A stretch of 64,000 nucleotides of DNA, from positions 57,813 to 121,812 of the forward strand of contig NZ_JALLPO010000032.1 in NCBI RefSeq assembly GCF_023276435.1, read 5' to 3'. The notes beneath the pieces were generated by a model, which was not told the origin of the DNA, ran no database searches, and was given only the letters and a program-made list of their open reading frames with translations. How positions within the stretch are numbered: the stretch's first letter is position 1; every line of letters starts with the position of its first letter. The translations under genes and the position numbers were made by a program. Source of the stretch: Sphaerisporangium perillae. GTDB lineage: Bacteria > Actinomycetota > Actinomycetes > Streptosporangiales > Streptosporangiaceae. Positions 16,094 through 25,024 of this stretch are shown piece after piece.

Positions 16094-16864
16094 CTAACGT
16101 TCCAGACGCACGGGGGCGCCGGGTGCGCTGCGGCGGACGAGCCAGGCTTCGGTGATGTGCGTGAACATCGCTTCGGCGGCGCCGTCGGGGTCGTGGGCGG
16201 CGATGCGCTCGTAGATGCGGCGATGGCCGAGGTTCGACGCCACGCACAAGGCCCGCTTGGTCCTGCCCATGTACCGGGCGGTATTGATCACCTGGCTCTC
16301 CAGCGACCGCACCACGCCCCGAGCGATGCGGTTCCCGGACGCCTGCATGATCGTGTCGTGGAAGGCGCGGTCGTGGTCGGCGTAGGTGCCGGGGTCGTCC
16401 ACTAGCTGGTCCATGCGATCGACCAGCTCGCGCATCCGCTCGATGGTGTCCTCGTCCGCCACGCGGGCGGCGAGGTTGGCCATGTCGGACTCCAGGATGC
16501 GGCGCGTGACGACGAGGTCGTCGAGTATCGCCAGGCTCTCGTCCTCGGCGATGGTCGCCGCGAGGACGAGCTCGTCGAGCATGTCCCACATTGTCGGCGG
16601 AGTCACCATGGTGCCCGCCCCCTGTCGAACCTGGACGAGCCCCTTCTCCTGGAGGATCTTCACGGCCTCGCGGACGACGGTCCGGCTCACCGAGAAGGTC
16701 TCGCACAGCGCGGGCTCGGGAGGGAGCGGCGTGCCCGACGGGTGCACCCCGCGGACGATGCGCTCCACGAGTTCCGCTGTCACCGCCTTGGCCAGGCTGG
16801 CCGGTCGTCGCACCCATGCCGGTGGCACCGGGACGCTGCCGGGCGATTCCTGAGATGCCGTCAT
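16094..16864 (-). CDS. GntR-family (FadR subfamily) transcriptional regulator
   Basis: The protein has 256 residues from the ATG at 16864, chosen because GGAGGGGGAT lies just before it; the frame runs open to 17074 across the promoter. The N-terminal winged helix has LPPEPALCETFSVSRTVVRE then AVKILQEKGLVQVRQGAGTM. The C-terminal FCD helical bundle includes DHDRAFHDTIMQASGNRIAR, with metal/ligand-binding Asp and His residues. It is divergent from a CUT1 sugar transporter. TGACGT/ACGTCA half-sites in the shared promoter region are the likely operator, and the same site recurs at 57805, so it probably controls both loci. Confidence 0.88.
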   Translation of the reverse strand: MTASQESPGSVPVPPAWVRRPASLAKAVTAELVERIVRGVHPSGTPLPPEPALCETFSVSRTVVREAVKILQEKGLVQVRQGAGTMVTPPTMWDMLDELVLAATIAEDESLAILDDLVVTRRILESDMANLAARVADEDTIERMRELVDRMDQLVDDPGTYADHDRAFHDTIMQASGNRIARGVVRSLESQVINTARYMGRTKRALCVASNLGHRRIYERIAAHDPDGAAEAMFTHITEAWLVRRSAPGAPVRLER

Positions 16865-16908
16865 ATCCCCCTCCGGTGACCCGCCGAGGGCAGCGCCACC
16901 GCGCCAGT

Positions 16909-16951
16909 ATACGTCATGCGTATTGACGTCAGACGTCATACGAGTTACGTT
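16909..16951 (+). promoter_or_regulatory. Sigma70-type promoter with embedded TGACGT-N3-ACGTCA operator
   Basis: A -35 TTGACG (16923-16928) and a -10 TACGTT (16946-16951) are 17 bp apart. The inverted repeat TGACGT-CAG-ACGTCA (16924-16938) overlaps the -35 box and spacer. A further half-site ACGTCA lies at 16911-16916, inside ATACG-N5-CGTAT (16909-16923), and could serve the divergent GntR gene. Bound regulator would block RNA polymerase on the transporter promoter. A near-identical copy lies at 57803-57835 (one mismatch over 33 bp). Confidence 0.75.
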
Positions 16952-17001
16952 TCGCGACAGACGGCCGGGGAGGCTGGCCGCCCTCTGGAGAGAGAACAGC
17001 A

Positions 17002-18279
17002 ATGAAGCAGCGAACATTATGGTCGGTCGCCCTGATCTCGGGATTGGCTCTGGCCGGCTGCGGAAGCGCCGCACCGACGGGATCCTCCTCCGGGGCCTCG
17101 AGCTCTGGGGCCTCGAAGAGCAAGCTCGTGGTCTGGGACTGGAAGTCCGGCGACAAGAACGTGGCTTCCTACGTCGAGAAGGCCAAGGCCGACTTCGCCA
17201 AGAAGCATCCCGACGTCACCGTCGAGTTCGTGGCCCAGCCGTTCGACCAGTACTACACCCTGCTCGGCGCGGCCATCCAGTCGGGCAAGGGCCCCGACGT
17301 CATGCTCTTCAACGGAGGCGGTCAGATCCGCGACCGCGTGGACGCGCTCCTTCCGCTGGACGAGTACGTGGCCGAGGACAAGCAGCGGCTGGCGGGCTGG
17401 GACGCGTTCGGCAAGGACGGCAAGGTCTACGCCGCGCCGGTGACCTTGCAGGGCCATCCGATCTACTACAACAAGGCGCTCTACGAGAAGGCGGGGCTCG
17501 ACCCGGAGAAGCCGCCCAAGACGTGGGACGAGTTGATGAGCGACTGCGCCGCCATCAAGAAGGCCGGCGCCAAGTGCTTCGCGCTCGGCAACAAGGAGGG
17601 CATCGGGATCCAGTTCTGGCTCTCGGGCCTCGGCTCGGGCATCCTCACGCCCAAGGAGTACGACGACTGGATCGCCGGCAAGCGGGACTGGGCCTCCCCC
17701 GACGTGAAGCAGGTCTTCAAGCTGTGGAAGGAGGTCAACGACAACGGTCTCAACAACGACGGAGCCAACTCGACCGCGATGTTCAACGACGCTTTCTCGG
17801 TCTTCGACGCGGGTAAGGCGGCCCACATCATCGGCCTGATGTCGGACGTGGGGCACTGGAAGGACTTCGGCGAGTTCCTGGGCGACAAGGTCGGCGTCAT
17901 GCAGGCCCCGGTCGTCACCGCCGGAGCCGAACCGAGCCTTCCGTACGACGGAGGCATCGGCTACGCGGTCGCGAAGTGGACCAAGGACCCGAAGTCGGCC
18001 GCCGACCTGGTGCGGTCTCTCACGTCGACCGACGCGTTGAACGCCTTCTACACCGGGGCGGGCGCGATCGCCTCCGACACGACGATCGACGTGTCGCAGG
18101 CTCCCCCGGCCGTCAGCACCATCGTCTCGCAGCTCAAGTCCGGCAAGCCCGCCCTGCATGTCGCGCTGTCGTCCAAGACCGTGGATCTGATGGGACGACT
18201 GTCCCAGAAGGTCCTGAGCGGATCGGCGAGCGTCGATGAGGCGGTGAAGCAGCTGGCCGCTTCCGATCGGGCGGGCTGA
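17002..18279 (+). CDS. CUT1 sugar ABC transporter substrate-binding lipoprotein
   Basis: The protein has 425 residues, with a signal peptide ending in the lipobox LALAGC (Cys about residue 20). The mature part has KLVVWDWKSGDKNVASYVEK, GPDVMLFNGGG, VTLQGHPIYYNKALYEKAG and YDGGIGYAVAKWTKDP, typical of family-1 extracellular solute-binding proteins. It is the first gene of a four-gene unit (receptor, two permeases, enolase-family enzyme) under the TGACGT-N3-ACGTCA promoter. L-fucose or another hemicellulose sugar is a reasonable guess from the neighbouring pathway, but the ligand is unproven. Confidence 0.88.
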   Translation: MKQRTLWSVALISGLALAGCGSAAPTGSSSGASSSGASKSKLVVWDWKSGDKNVASYVEKAKADFAKKHPDVTVEFVAQPFDQYYTLLGAAIQSGKGPDVMLFNGGGQIRDRVDALLPLDEYVAEDKQRLAGWDAFGKDGKVYAAPVTLQGHPIYYNKALYEKAGLDPEKPPKTWDELMSDCAAIKKAGAKCFALGNKEGIGIQFWLSGLGSGILTPKEYDDWIAGKRDWASPDVKQVFKLWKEVNDNGLNNDGANSTAMFNDAFSVFDAGKAAHIIGLMSDVGHWKDFGEFLGDKVGVMQAPVVTAGAEPSLPYDGGIGYAVAKWTKDPKSAADLVRSLTSTDALNAFYTGAGAIASDTTIDVSQAPPAVSTIVSQLKSGKPALHVALSSKTVDLMGRLSQKVLSGSASVDEAVKQLAASDRAG

Positions 18280-18283
18280 TCGC

Positions 18284-19273
18284 GTGCCGGTTGGACGTTC
18301 ATCACCGTCGGTCCGCCCGGCTGACACCGGCCGGACCGACGAAGCAAAGTTCGAGCAGCGAGCACGCCGCGACGGTATCGGGACGCACTCGCGACGCACT
18401 TCCCGTTCGGGGACGCTGGCCGAACGCTTCGCGCCCTTGGTCCTGGTGGCACCGGCCGTACTGATCATCGTGGTGCTGCGGTTGTGGCCGCTGCTCCTGG
18501 GCGTCAACTTCTCCTTCACGGGCGACGGCGACCGCAACGGGACGGCGGTCGGCTTCGACAACTACGTCGAACTGCTCAGCGACCCGTTGTTCCGCACCGC
18601 GCTGGGGAACGTCGGGCTGCTGGTGGTGCTGCTTCCCGTGGCGGTGGCCATCCCGGGCCTGCTCGCGACGTTCATCTACCTGCGGGTGCCGGGCAATCGG
18701 GTCTACCGCAGCGTCTACTTCTTCCCGGCCGTGCTCTCGCCAGTGATCGTCGGCGCCATCTTCAACCTGATCCTCGCCTTCGACGGCCCGTTGAACACCC
18801 TGCTCGGGACGATCGGCCTCGGCCCGGTCGACTGGCTCGGCGATCCCGGCGTGGCCATGTTCACGGTCGTCGGCGTGCACATCTGGGCGACGTTCGGAAT
18901 GGCCCTGGTGGTGTTCCTCGCCGGATTCTCCACCCTGGACTCCGCGCTCCTGGACGCCGCCCGGGTGGACGGCGCGTCGCTTCCCCAGACCATCTGGCAT
19001 GTGATCATCCCCGGCCTGTCCCGCACCATCCAGTTCGTCTTCGTGACCACCATGATCGGGATGCTGACGTCCATGTTCGGCCTGCTCTACGTCATGACCG
19101 CCGGCGGCCCGGAGGGATCGACCTATCTGCCGGAGTTCTACATCTGGACCCAGCAGGGACAGATGAACCGTCCGGCGCTCGCCTCGGCCGCCTCGACGGT
19201 CCTGTTCCTCATCATGCTCGTGGTGGGGCTCGCGCAGATGAGCGTGCTGCGCCGCGCGGGAAGGGAGGACTGA
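18284..19273 (+). CDS. CUT1 sugar ABC transporter permease (MalF/UgpA type)
   Basis: The protein has 329 residues from a GTG four bases after the receptor stop. Six membrane segments follow a basic cytoplasmic N-terminus. The EAA loop reads LDAARVDGASLPQTIWHVII (near residue 225), the ATPase contact site. It is coupled to the next permease by a TGATG overlap. No dedicated ATPase is encoded here, so a shared MsiK-type ATPase elsewhere, as in other actinomycetes, is inferred. Confidence 0.88.
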   Translation: MPVGRSSPSVRPADTGRTDEAKFEQRARRDGIGTHSRRTSRSGTLAERFAPLVLVAPAVLIIVVLRLWPLLLGVNFSFTGDGDRNGTAVGFDNYVELLSDPLFRTALGNVGLLVVLLPVAVAIPGLLATFIYLRVPGNRVYRSVYFFPAVLSPVIVGAIFNLILAFDGPLNTLLGTIGLGPVDWLGDPGVAMFTVVGVHIWATFGMALVVFLAGFSTLDSALLDAARVDGASLPQTIWHVIIPGLSRTIQFVFVTTMIGMLTSMFGLLYVMTAGGPEGSTYLPEFYIWTQQGQMNRPALASAASTVLFLIMLVVGLAQMSVLRRAGRED

Positions 19274-20100
19274 TGCCCGGCAAGCGCCTAGGCAGATGGG
19301 CGGCCGCCGTTCCGATGGCGGCTCTCGCCCTCGCGACGATCTATCCCCTGGTGTTCACCACCAACGTCGCCATGAAGACCCGGCGGGAGTACATCCTCGA
19401 CCGGTTCTCCCCCGCGAGTTCCCTGCAGGTGGACAACATCTCCGCGGCGTGGAACAGCGTCGGCATGGCACGGTACTTCGCCAACTCGGTCATCGTGGTG
19501 GCGTTCTCGGTCCTGCTCCTGCTGCTCTTCGGGTCGATGGCCGGCTTCGCTCTGAGCCAGCTACGGTTCCGCGGCTCCAAGGTGCTCTTCCTGGGCTGCC
19601 TCGCGGCGCTGTTGATCCCGTTTCAGGTGATCATGGTGCCGCTCGCCCGGGTCATGGCGGACACCGGTCTCATCGACACCTATCCGGGGCTGATCCTGGC
19701 CTACGTCGCACAGTTCCTTCCGTTCACCATCTTTCTGATGACCAGCCATTACCGGACTATCCCGGCGGAGATCGTCCACGCGGCCAGGATCGACGGGAAC
19801 ACGACCTACGGCGTCTACCGGCGGATCATGATCCCGCTGGGTGCTCCGGCCCTGTTGTCGGTCGGCATCCTCGACACCTTGTTCTGCTGGAACGACGTGC
19901 TCATCTCTTTGGTGATGATGCCGTCGGCCGAGCATCGCACCCTCATGGTCGGGGTCACCTCGTTGCGCGGACAGTACTCCGACGACATCCCCACCTTCGC
20001 CTCAGGAGTCCTGATCGCCGCGATACCCGTCCTGCTGCTCTATCTCTTCCTCCAGCGTCAGATCGCCGACGGTGTCACCGCCGGCTCCACGAAGGGCTGA
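19273..20100 (+). CDS. CUT1 sugar ABC transporter permease (MalG/UgpE type)
   Basis: The protein has 275 residues from the ATG at 19273. Membrane helices and the EAA motif IVHAARIDGNTTYGVYRRIM (near residue 170) identify it as the MalG-type partner. LVFTTNVAMKTRREYI near the N-terminus and a final QRQIADGVTAGSTKG tail are characteristic of this family. It overlaps the upstream permease, and one base separates it from the enolase-family gene. Confidence 0.88.
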   Translation: MPGKRLGRWAAAVPMAALALATIYPLVFTTNVAMKTRREYILDRFSPASSLQVDNISAAWNSVGMARYFANSVIVVAFSVLLLLLFGSMAGFALSQLRFRGSKVLFLGCLAALLIPFQVIMVPLARVMADTGLIDTYPGLILAYVAQFLPFTIFLMTSHYRTIPAEIVHAARIDGNTTYGVYRRIMIPLGAPALLSVGILDTLFCWNDVLISLVMMPSAEHRTLMVGVTSLRGQYSDDIPTFASGVLIAAIPVLLLYLFLQRQIADGVTAGSTKG

Positions 20101-20101
20101 C

Positions 20102-21283
20102 ATGCGGATCTCGGGGTATCGGACTCTCACGACGGTCCAGGAATGGGGCCGCCCGGTCGGTGACGCCAACGGCGTCTTCACCGACGGCGTCGTCTCGGTG
20201 CCGATCATCATGGTGGACACCGACGAGGGGATCACCGGCGTCGGCCTCGGGCCGCACGTGGAACTCGACACCATCTTCGCCGCCATCGAAGGCCAGGACC
20301 CGCGCGGCGTGACGGCTCTGTACGACCGCATGCTGCGGCAGACCTTCAAGGCGGGCCACGCCGGCGCCGTGTTCGGAACCATCGGCGCATTCGACACCGC
20401 CCTGTGGGACATCAAGGCACAAGCGGCCGGTGAACCGCTCTGGCGCCTGCTGGGCGGCCGCGACCGGCGAGTCCCCGCCTACGCCTCGGGCCTGGACATC
20501 GGCCTGACCGACGAAGAGCTCGTCTCGACCTACCAGGTCTACGCCCAGCGCGGCCTGCGGGCGGCCAAGCTCAAGGGTGGCCTGGACATCGAACGCGACC
20601 TGCACCGTCTGACACTGGTACGGGAGGTCCTGACCGAGGCCGCGCACGGATCGCGACCGGGCCTGATGCTCGACGTGAACGAAGCCTGGACGCGCAAGCA
20701 GGCGGTCCGGCACGTCTGCGAGCTCGAGCGCACCCTGGACCTGACCTGGATCGAGGAGCCCGTCCGGCGGTGGGACGCCGAGGGCCTGGCCATCGTCGGC
20801 CGCGGAATCCGCGCCTCGGTCGCCACCGGGGAGAACCTCACCGGGCTCGAACAGTACCGCCCGCTGCTGGCCGCGGGAGCCGTCGACATCGTTCAGACGG
20901 CCGCCGTCTGGGGAGTCTCCCATTTCCTCCGGGTATCCGCATTGGCCCACGCCTACGACCTGCCGGTCAGCCCGATCGGCACCACCCCCGCAGGCCTGCT
21001 GCACGCCGCGACGTCGGTACCCAACCACATGGCCAGCGAACTGCAGGATCTACAGCCGCCACTCGGAGTGGCCCTCGACCTGCACGTCGAGGACGGCGCG
21101 TTCGTCCTCGGGAACTCCCCGGGCCTGGGCATCACGATCGACGAGGACGCGATCACGGCGTTCACCCGCCGATCGGACGCCGTGCCGGCCAACGGCCCCC
21201 ACGTCCGGCCGGAGCACGCCGGCCGGCGGCTGCTGGCGGTGGCCCATCACGGTGCCGCGCACCAGCGCCGGCCCGCCCCCTGA
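20102..21283 (+). CDS. Enolase-superfamily (mandelate racemase/muconate lactonizing) sugar-acid dehydratase
   Basis: The protein has 393 residues from the ATG at 20102, just after the permease stop. The N-terminal capping domain is followed by a barrel with AAKLKGG (catalytic Lys-x-Lys), MLDVNEAW (metal Asp), WIEEPV (metal Glu) and TGENLTG (metal Glu). These are the superfamily acid/base and magnesium ligands. Sugar-acid dehydratases such as L-fuconate dehydratase belong here, and a dehydratase is the one step missing from the fucose-type operon at 12418-15768. The C-terminal 40 residues (RRSDAVPANGPHVRPEHAGR) look non-conserved. The exact substrate is inferred. Confidence 0.82.
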   Translation: MRISGYRTLTTVQEWGRPVGDANGVFTDGVVSVPIIMVDTDEGITGVGLGPHVELDTIFAAIEGQDPRGVTALYDRMLRQTFKAGHAGAVFGTIGAFDTALWDIKAQAAGEPLWRLLGGRDRRVPAYASGLDIGLTDEELVSTYQVYAQRGLRAAKLKGGLDIERDLHRLTLVREVLTEAAHGSRPGLMLDVNEAWTRKQAVRHVCELERTLDLTWIEEPVRRWDAEGLAIVGRGIRASVATGENLTGLEQYRPLLAAGAVDIVQTAAVWGVSHFLRVSALAHAYDLPVSPIGTTPAGLLHAATSVPNHMASELQDLQPPLGVALDLHVEDGAFVLGNSPGLGITIDEDAITAFTRRSDAVPANGPHVRPEHAGRRLLAVAHHGAAHQRRPAP

Positions 21284-21376
21284 ATCGTGGACCTACGCGA
21301 TCGGACGACCAAGTGACTCACACCGTTCGACGCTGACCGTCCATGCCGCATCCTGTGCCGGAAGAAGGGAACACAA

Positions 21377-24328
21377 GTGCGTCCGTCACTCGTGCTGCAC
21401 AGACGAACATCGGCAGCGGCATTGGCCGCCTTATTGATGACAAGCGGACTGCTCATCGCGCCGGCCGCCGCCTGGGCGGAGATCCGAGGAGGTCGAGTGA
21501 TCGTAGTCGCGCCCGCCGGAACGAAGAACGCCGATGACAATGGTCCGGGTAGTGCCGACCGGCCGTTGGCGACCCTGGGTGAAGCGCAACGAAGGGCGCG
21601 TGCGGCGGCAGCCGAGGGCAAGCGCGACGTCACCGTCGAGCTCCTCGACGGCACCTACCGGCTGACCTCGCCGCTGCGGTTCGACGCCGCCGACTCCGGC
21701 CGCAACGGGCACACCGTGACCTGGAAGGCAGCACGCGAAGCCAGGCCCGTGCTGAGCGGCGCCACGCCCGTCACCGGCTGGGAGCCGGACGACGCCGCGA
21801 CGGGCGTCTACAAGGCCCAGGTCGGCACCGGATTCGACAGCCGGCAGCTCTACGTCGACGGGGTCCTGGCCCAGCGGGCACGGATCAAGCTGGCACGCAG
21901 CGACATCACCCTGAACGCGACCGGTTTCACCATCAACAACCCGAACCTCGCCTACCTGGCCACGCTGCCCGACCAGAAACGCATCGACTTCCAGGCCATG
22001 CTCTCGTTCACCAACCGGTTCGCGCCGGTGCAGAGCATCTCCGGCTCCACGGTCGTCATGCAGCAGCCGGCCTGGGACAACAACACCTACGGCTACGACA
22101 CCGTCCAGGCTCCGTTCCGCACGCCGACCTACTCCTTGCTGAACTCCAGGAGATTCCTGGACGAGCCCGGTGAGTGGTACCTGGACCCGAGCGCCCGAAC
22201 GCTCTACTACAAGCCGCTCGCCGGGCAGGATCTGTCGCGTGCGCGCGTCGAGTTGCCGCGGCTGGAGTCGCTGCTGCAGGTCGGCGGCACCTACGACGAG
22301 CCCGCCCGCAACCTGCGGTTCGAGGGCCTGACCTTCACCGGCACCACGTGGCTGCACCCCGGCACCTCCGACGGATACGCCAACCAGCAGACCGGCGTGT
22401 TCATCAGCGGCGTCCAGCCGCACCGGCCGGCCGACGCGTTCACCTCGTGCGCTTCGGGCTGCAAGGGATTCGAGGGATCACGCAACGGCTGGGCGCAGGC
22501 CGCCGCGGCGGTGCAGGTGTCGGCGGCCGACGGCGTCGGCTTCGTCGGCGACACGTTCGTGAACCTCGGTTCCATCGGTCTCGGCATCGGCAACGACGCC
22601 AATGCCCACGCCACCGGGGTGGGGCTGGGCGCGCGCAACGTCTCGGTCGTGGGGAGCACGTTCACCGCCAGCTCCGGCGGTGGCATCATGGTCGGCGGCG
22701 TACGCCCCGACGCGCACCATCCGTCCGACCCCCGCATGGTCAACAGCGACATCGAACTCCGCGACAACCGCATCTACTCGACCGCGCGCGAATACCTGGA
22801 CCAGGACGCGATCTTCGCCAGCTATATCACCCGTCTGACCATCGCGCACAACTACGTCTCCGACATGCCGTACACCGGCATCGGGCTTGGGTACGGCTGG
22901 GGCGCCAATGATCCCGGAGGCAGCCCCGAGTACCTCAACCGGGGGCTCTACGACTTCCAGCCGATCTACGACACGCCGACGACCCTGAGCGACGTCCACA
23001 TCGTCGGCAACCACGTGCGCAACGTCGTCCAGACGATGTTCGACGCCGGCTGTATCTACACGCTCTCGGCGATACCCCGCAGCACCATCGACGAGAACTA
23101 CTGCGAGAACAGCGGACAGCTCGGCCTGTACTTCGACGAGGGCTCGCGTTACCTGAGCGCGAGCCACAACGTGTTCGTCAACACCGCCGCGCAGTGGGCG
23201 CACGCCAACAACCAGAACGGCAACCACACCGGCGACCTCACTCTGATCGAGAACTACGCGACCAACCCAGCCATCACCGGCATCGTCAACGGTCAGCGCG
23301 GCAATGTCACCCACGGCAACGTCACCATCTCCGGAGGCAACGTCCCAATAGAGGCCGCTCGGGTGATCTACAACGCGGGTCCGACCGGCCCGTATCGGGG
23401 CTCTCCTGACCCGCAGCGGCCCCCGCTCGGCGCCTACCTCACGGCCGACCCCGCCAGTGTGAGCGCCGGTGGTTCGAGCACGATCACCGCCACGGTGGAG
23501 AACATCGGCGACGGCCGGGCCGCCGATCTGAGCGCCTCGATCACCGTCCCCGAGGGCTGGCAGGCCGTCCGCACCGGCAAGCCGCTGAAGCCCGGGCTCT
23601 CCCCCGGCGCCTCGGCCACCGTGTCGTGGAAGATCACGGCGCCCGCCTCGTTCGCGACCCCGGTCAGCCGCGCGCCGGTCACGGCGTCGTTGAGCTTCCG
23701 GGCCGGCAAGACCGGGTACGCCATGAACAGGTCGGTGACGGTGACCGCGCTCAACCCGCTGACGTCCCTGAAGGGGCACGGCTCGGTGCCGAGCCAGTTC
23801 GCCGAGGCCGGAGGCGCATATGCCATCCTGACCTCCGGAACCGACATCTGGCAGGACGCCGGCGGGTCGTTCGACGAGTACGGCGCCCTCTACCAGGACA
23901 ACACGGTCGCAACCACGGCCACCGTGACCGCACGGGTCACCCAGATGGACAACACCAACTCCTGGGCCAAGGCAGGTGTGGTCATCCGCAACGACCTCAC
24001 CGCCACCGCCTCCTCGCCCGGGTACGCCGTCATGGTCGTCACCCCCGGCAACGGCGTCGCCTTCCAGTGGGACTCCAACGGCAACGGTTACCTCGACTCG
24101 TTCAGCGGGGGCGCGGCGATCAAACCGCCGGCCTGGGTCCGCCTCGTCCGCTCCGGCGACGAGGTCAGCGGCTACTACTCCACCAACGGCGCCGACTGGA
24201 CCAAGGTCGGCCCGACCGCCACCCTGCCCGGCATCGCCGGAACCCAGGACGCGGGGCTGATCGCCACCTCGCACGCCTCCGGCGTGACAGGTCAGTTCAG
24301 CTTCAGCGACTTCAGCGTGAGCAAGTAG
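21377..24328 (+). CDS. Secreted right-handed beta-helix enzyme with NEW3 and DUF1349-like domains (GH141-like candidate)
   Basis: The protein has 983 residues from a GTG at 21377. A signal peptide (residues 1-35) is followed by a beta-helix of about 620 residues starting VIVVAPAGTKNADDNGPGS, with LDGTYRLTSPLRFDAADSGR and repeated short strands such as GGIMVGGVRPDAHHP. Residues about 685-790 resemble a NEW3 (NPCBM-associated) domain (GSSTITATVENIGDGRAADL). Residues about 800-983 resemble a DUF1349 lectin-like domain ending SFSDFSVSK. The helix domain is close to that of the 58093 gene. GH141 contains beta-helix alpha-L-fucosidases and xylanases; assignment to it is a suggestion. Part of its C-terminus is duplicated at 39172. 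Confidence 0.75.
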   Translation: MRPSLVLHRRTSAAALAALLMTSGLLIAPAAAWAEIRGGRVIVVAPAGTKNADDNGPGSADRPLATLGEAQRRARAAAAEGKRDVTVELLDGTYRLTSPLRFDAADSGRNGHTVTWKAAREARPVLSGATPVTGWEPDDAATGVYKAQVGTGFDSRQLYVDGVLAQRARIKLARSDITLNATGFTINNPNLAYLATLPDQKRIDFQAMLSFTNRFAPVQSISGSTVVMQQPAWDNNTYGYDTVQAPFRTPTYSLLNSRRFLDEPGEWYLDPSARTLYYKPLAGQDLSRARVELPRLESLLQVGGTYDEPARNLRFEGLTFTGTTWLHPGTSDGYANQQTGVFISGVQPHRPADAFTSCASGCKGFEGSRNGWAQAAAAVQVSAADGVGFVGDTFVNLGSIGLGIGNDANAHATGVGLGARNVSVVGSTFTASSGGGIMVGGVRPDAHHPSDPRMVNSDIELRDNRIYSTAREYLDQDAIFASYITRLTIAHNYVSDMPYTGIGLGYGWGANDPGGSPEYLNRGLYDFQPIYDTPTTLSDVHIVGNHVRNVVQTMFDAGCIYTLSAIPRSTIDENYCENSGQLGLYFDEGSRYLSASHNVFVNTAAQWAHANNQNGNHTGDLTLIENYATNPAITGIVNGQRGNVTHGNVTISGGNVPIEAARVIYNAGPTGPYRGSPDPQRPPLGAYLTADPASVSAGGSSTITATVENIGDGRAADLSASITVPEGWQAVRTGKPLKPGLSPGASATVSWKITAPASFATPVSRAPVTASLSFRAGKTGYAMNRSVTVTALNPLTSLKGHGSVPSQFAEAGGAYAILTSGTDIWQDAGGSFDEYGALYQDNTVATTATVTARVTQMDNTNSWAKAGVVIRNDLTATASSPGYAVMVVTPGNGVAFQWDSNGNGYLDSFSGGAAIKPPAWVRLVRSGDEVSGYYSTNGADWTKVGPTATLPGIAGTQDAGLIATSHASGVTGQFSFSDFSVSK

Positions 24329-24344
24329 GGAGGGCACCTCGTGG

Positions 24345-24366
24345 GTGCACCGCCACAGCGGTGCAC
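24345..24366 (+). terminator. Hairpin terminator after the beta-helix gene
   Basis: A perfect 9-bp stem GTGCACCGC/GCGGTGCAC with a 4-nt loop begins 17 bp after the stop. A longer version of the same hairpin follows the duplicated C-terminal fragment at 39325. No U-run is present, as is common in actinomycetes. Confidence 0.7.
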
Positions 24367-24380
24367 TAGCCGGCGTGGAT

Positions 24381-24481
24381 CGAACCGATTCGCTGACGGT
24401 CTTGACATGTTTCGTGGTGGTTTCCACACTGAGTCTCCAAGGCGGCTTCCTCCTGCCGGAGTCGGTGGTGAGCGGCAGGAG
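24381..24481 (+). promoter_or_regulatory. Module 1, copy A: LacI-type operator, promoter and leader hairpin
   Basis: Operator CGAACCGATTCG (24381-24392) is 9 bp upstream of TTGACA (24402-24407), followed after 17 bp by CACACT (24425-24430). The leader then holds an inverted repeat CTCCTGCCG (24450-24458) / CGGCAGGAG (24473-24481) with a 14-nt loop containing CGGTGGTG. The same arrangement occurs at 28379, 46026 and 63253. Here it drives only a deleted hydrolase remnant (24573). Confidence 0.7.
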
Positions 24482-24572
24482 CTCCCGGCTGTGACGCGGT
24501 CCGGCGACAAGCTGGTCGTGGCACGCCCGGGTCTCCCACATCTCTCATCGATCTAGCACTGGAGGCTTCGGC

Positions 24573-24755
24573 ATGGGCGCGAACGCCATACCCCTGGGCA
24601 GAGCCAGGCGACCATTCAGCCGGCTGGTCGTCGCCGCGCAGCTGGTGATTCTGGCGATGTCGGCCGGATGGGCTGTCGCGGACGCCGCGACGGCCGCCGC
24701 GGCGGAGCCAACCAACGCTGGACCCGCCCCTGACCAATTCCCCCTGCTGACCTGA
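24573..24755 (+). pseudogene. Remnant of a secreted CBM13 hydrolase: signal peptide joined to the last codons of the lectin
   Basis: A 60-codon frame starts MGANAIPLGRARRPFSRLVV, the same N-terminus as the GH10 xylanase at 63479, with the same GGAGG ribosome site. It runs through the signal peptide to about AAAAE. The DNA then continues with the coding end of a ricin-type repeat (the NQRW tail) in a different frame and stops. The whole catalytic domain and most of the lectin are missing. A 60-residue secreted peptide could still be made, but nothing suggests a function. Confidence 0.65.
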
Positions 24756-24904
24756 GTCCTATGGCCGGACATGTGATGTCTCTCGATCTTTTGCTCGTGG
24801 ATGTGGAGCACGTCTGTGCGAAAATGCGAGTCGCGCAAGGAAGAATGCCTGCTTTTCGGGATTCCATGGATAGGTCCGATATTTATGTCAATCGACCTAT
24901 AAAG

Positions 24905-24919
24905 GGACATCCCATGTCC
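24905..24919. promoter_or_regulatory. Perfect inverted repeat GGACAT-CCC-ATGTCC
   Basis: This 6-3-6 palindrome lies about 90 bp before the methyltransferase gene. The same core GACAT-CCC-ATGTC occurs in the promoter region of the GntR gene at 52702-53421 (53471-53485), and a partial copy precedes the fucosidase at 53694. It is a candidate operator for that GntR protein. The rest of 24756-24982 shows no supportable gene. Confidence 0.5.
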
Positions 24920-24982
24920 GATGAATACTTGAGGTCACACAAGCCCTGCGACGGCGGTCGCGACGATCAAGAAGGAGAGCCG

Positions 24983-25024
24983 ATGAAACGTAGGAAGGGT
25001 GAGGAGCACAGATGCCAGATTTGA
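24983..25024 (+). CDS. Possible 13-residue leader peptide overlapping the methyltransferase start
   Basis: ATG at 24983 is preceded by AAGGAG and opens a 13-codon frame (MKRRKGEEHRCQI) whose stop at 25022-25024 overlaps the start region of the methyltransferase (ATG at 25012). The layout would allow translational coupling. It is too short to support by composition alone and may be fortuitous. Confidence 0.25.
   Translation: MKRRKGEEHRCQI

Noticed and set aside
22478..24541. A 687-codon open frame on the minus strand across the beta-helix gene, and similar long antisense frames at 41570-43288, 59344-60444 and 30779-32806
   Set aside because: They lie opposite genes with signal peptides and recognised domains, show Gly/Val/Arg-rich non-protein-like sequence and arise from the high GC bias.
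24761..25024. An 87-codon frame upstream of the methyltransferase starting at 24761
   Set aside because: It has no recognisable domain, crosses the GGACAT palindrome region and lacks a clear ribosome site; only the last 13 codons have one.
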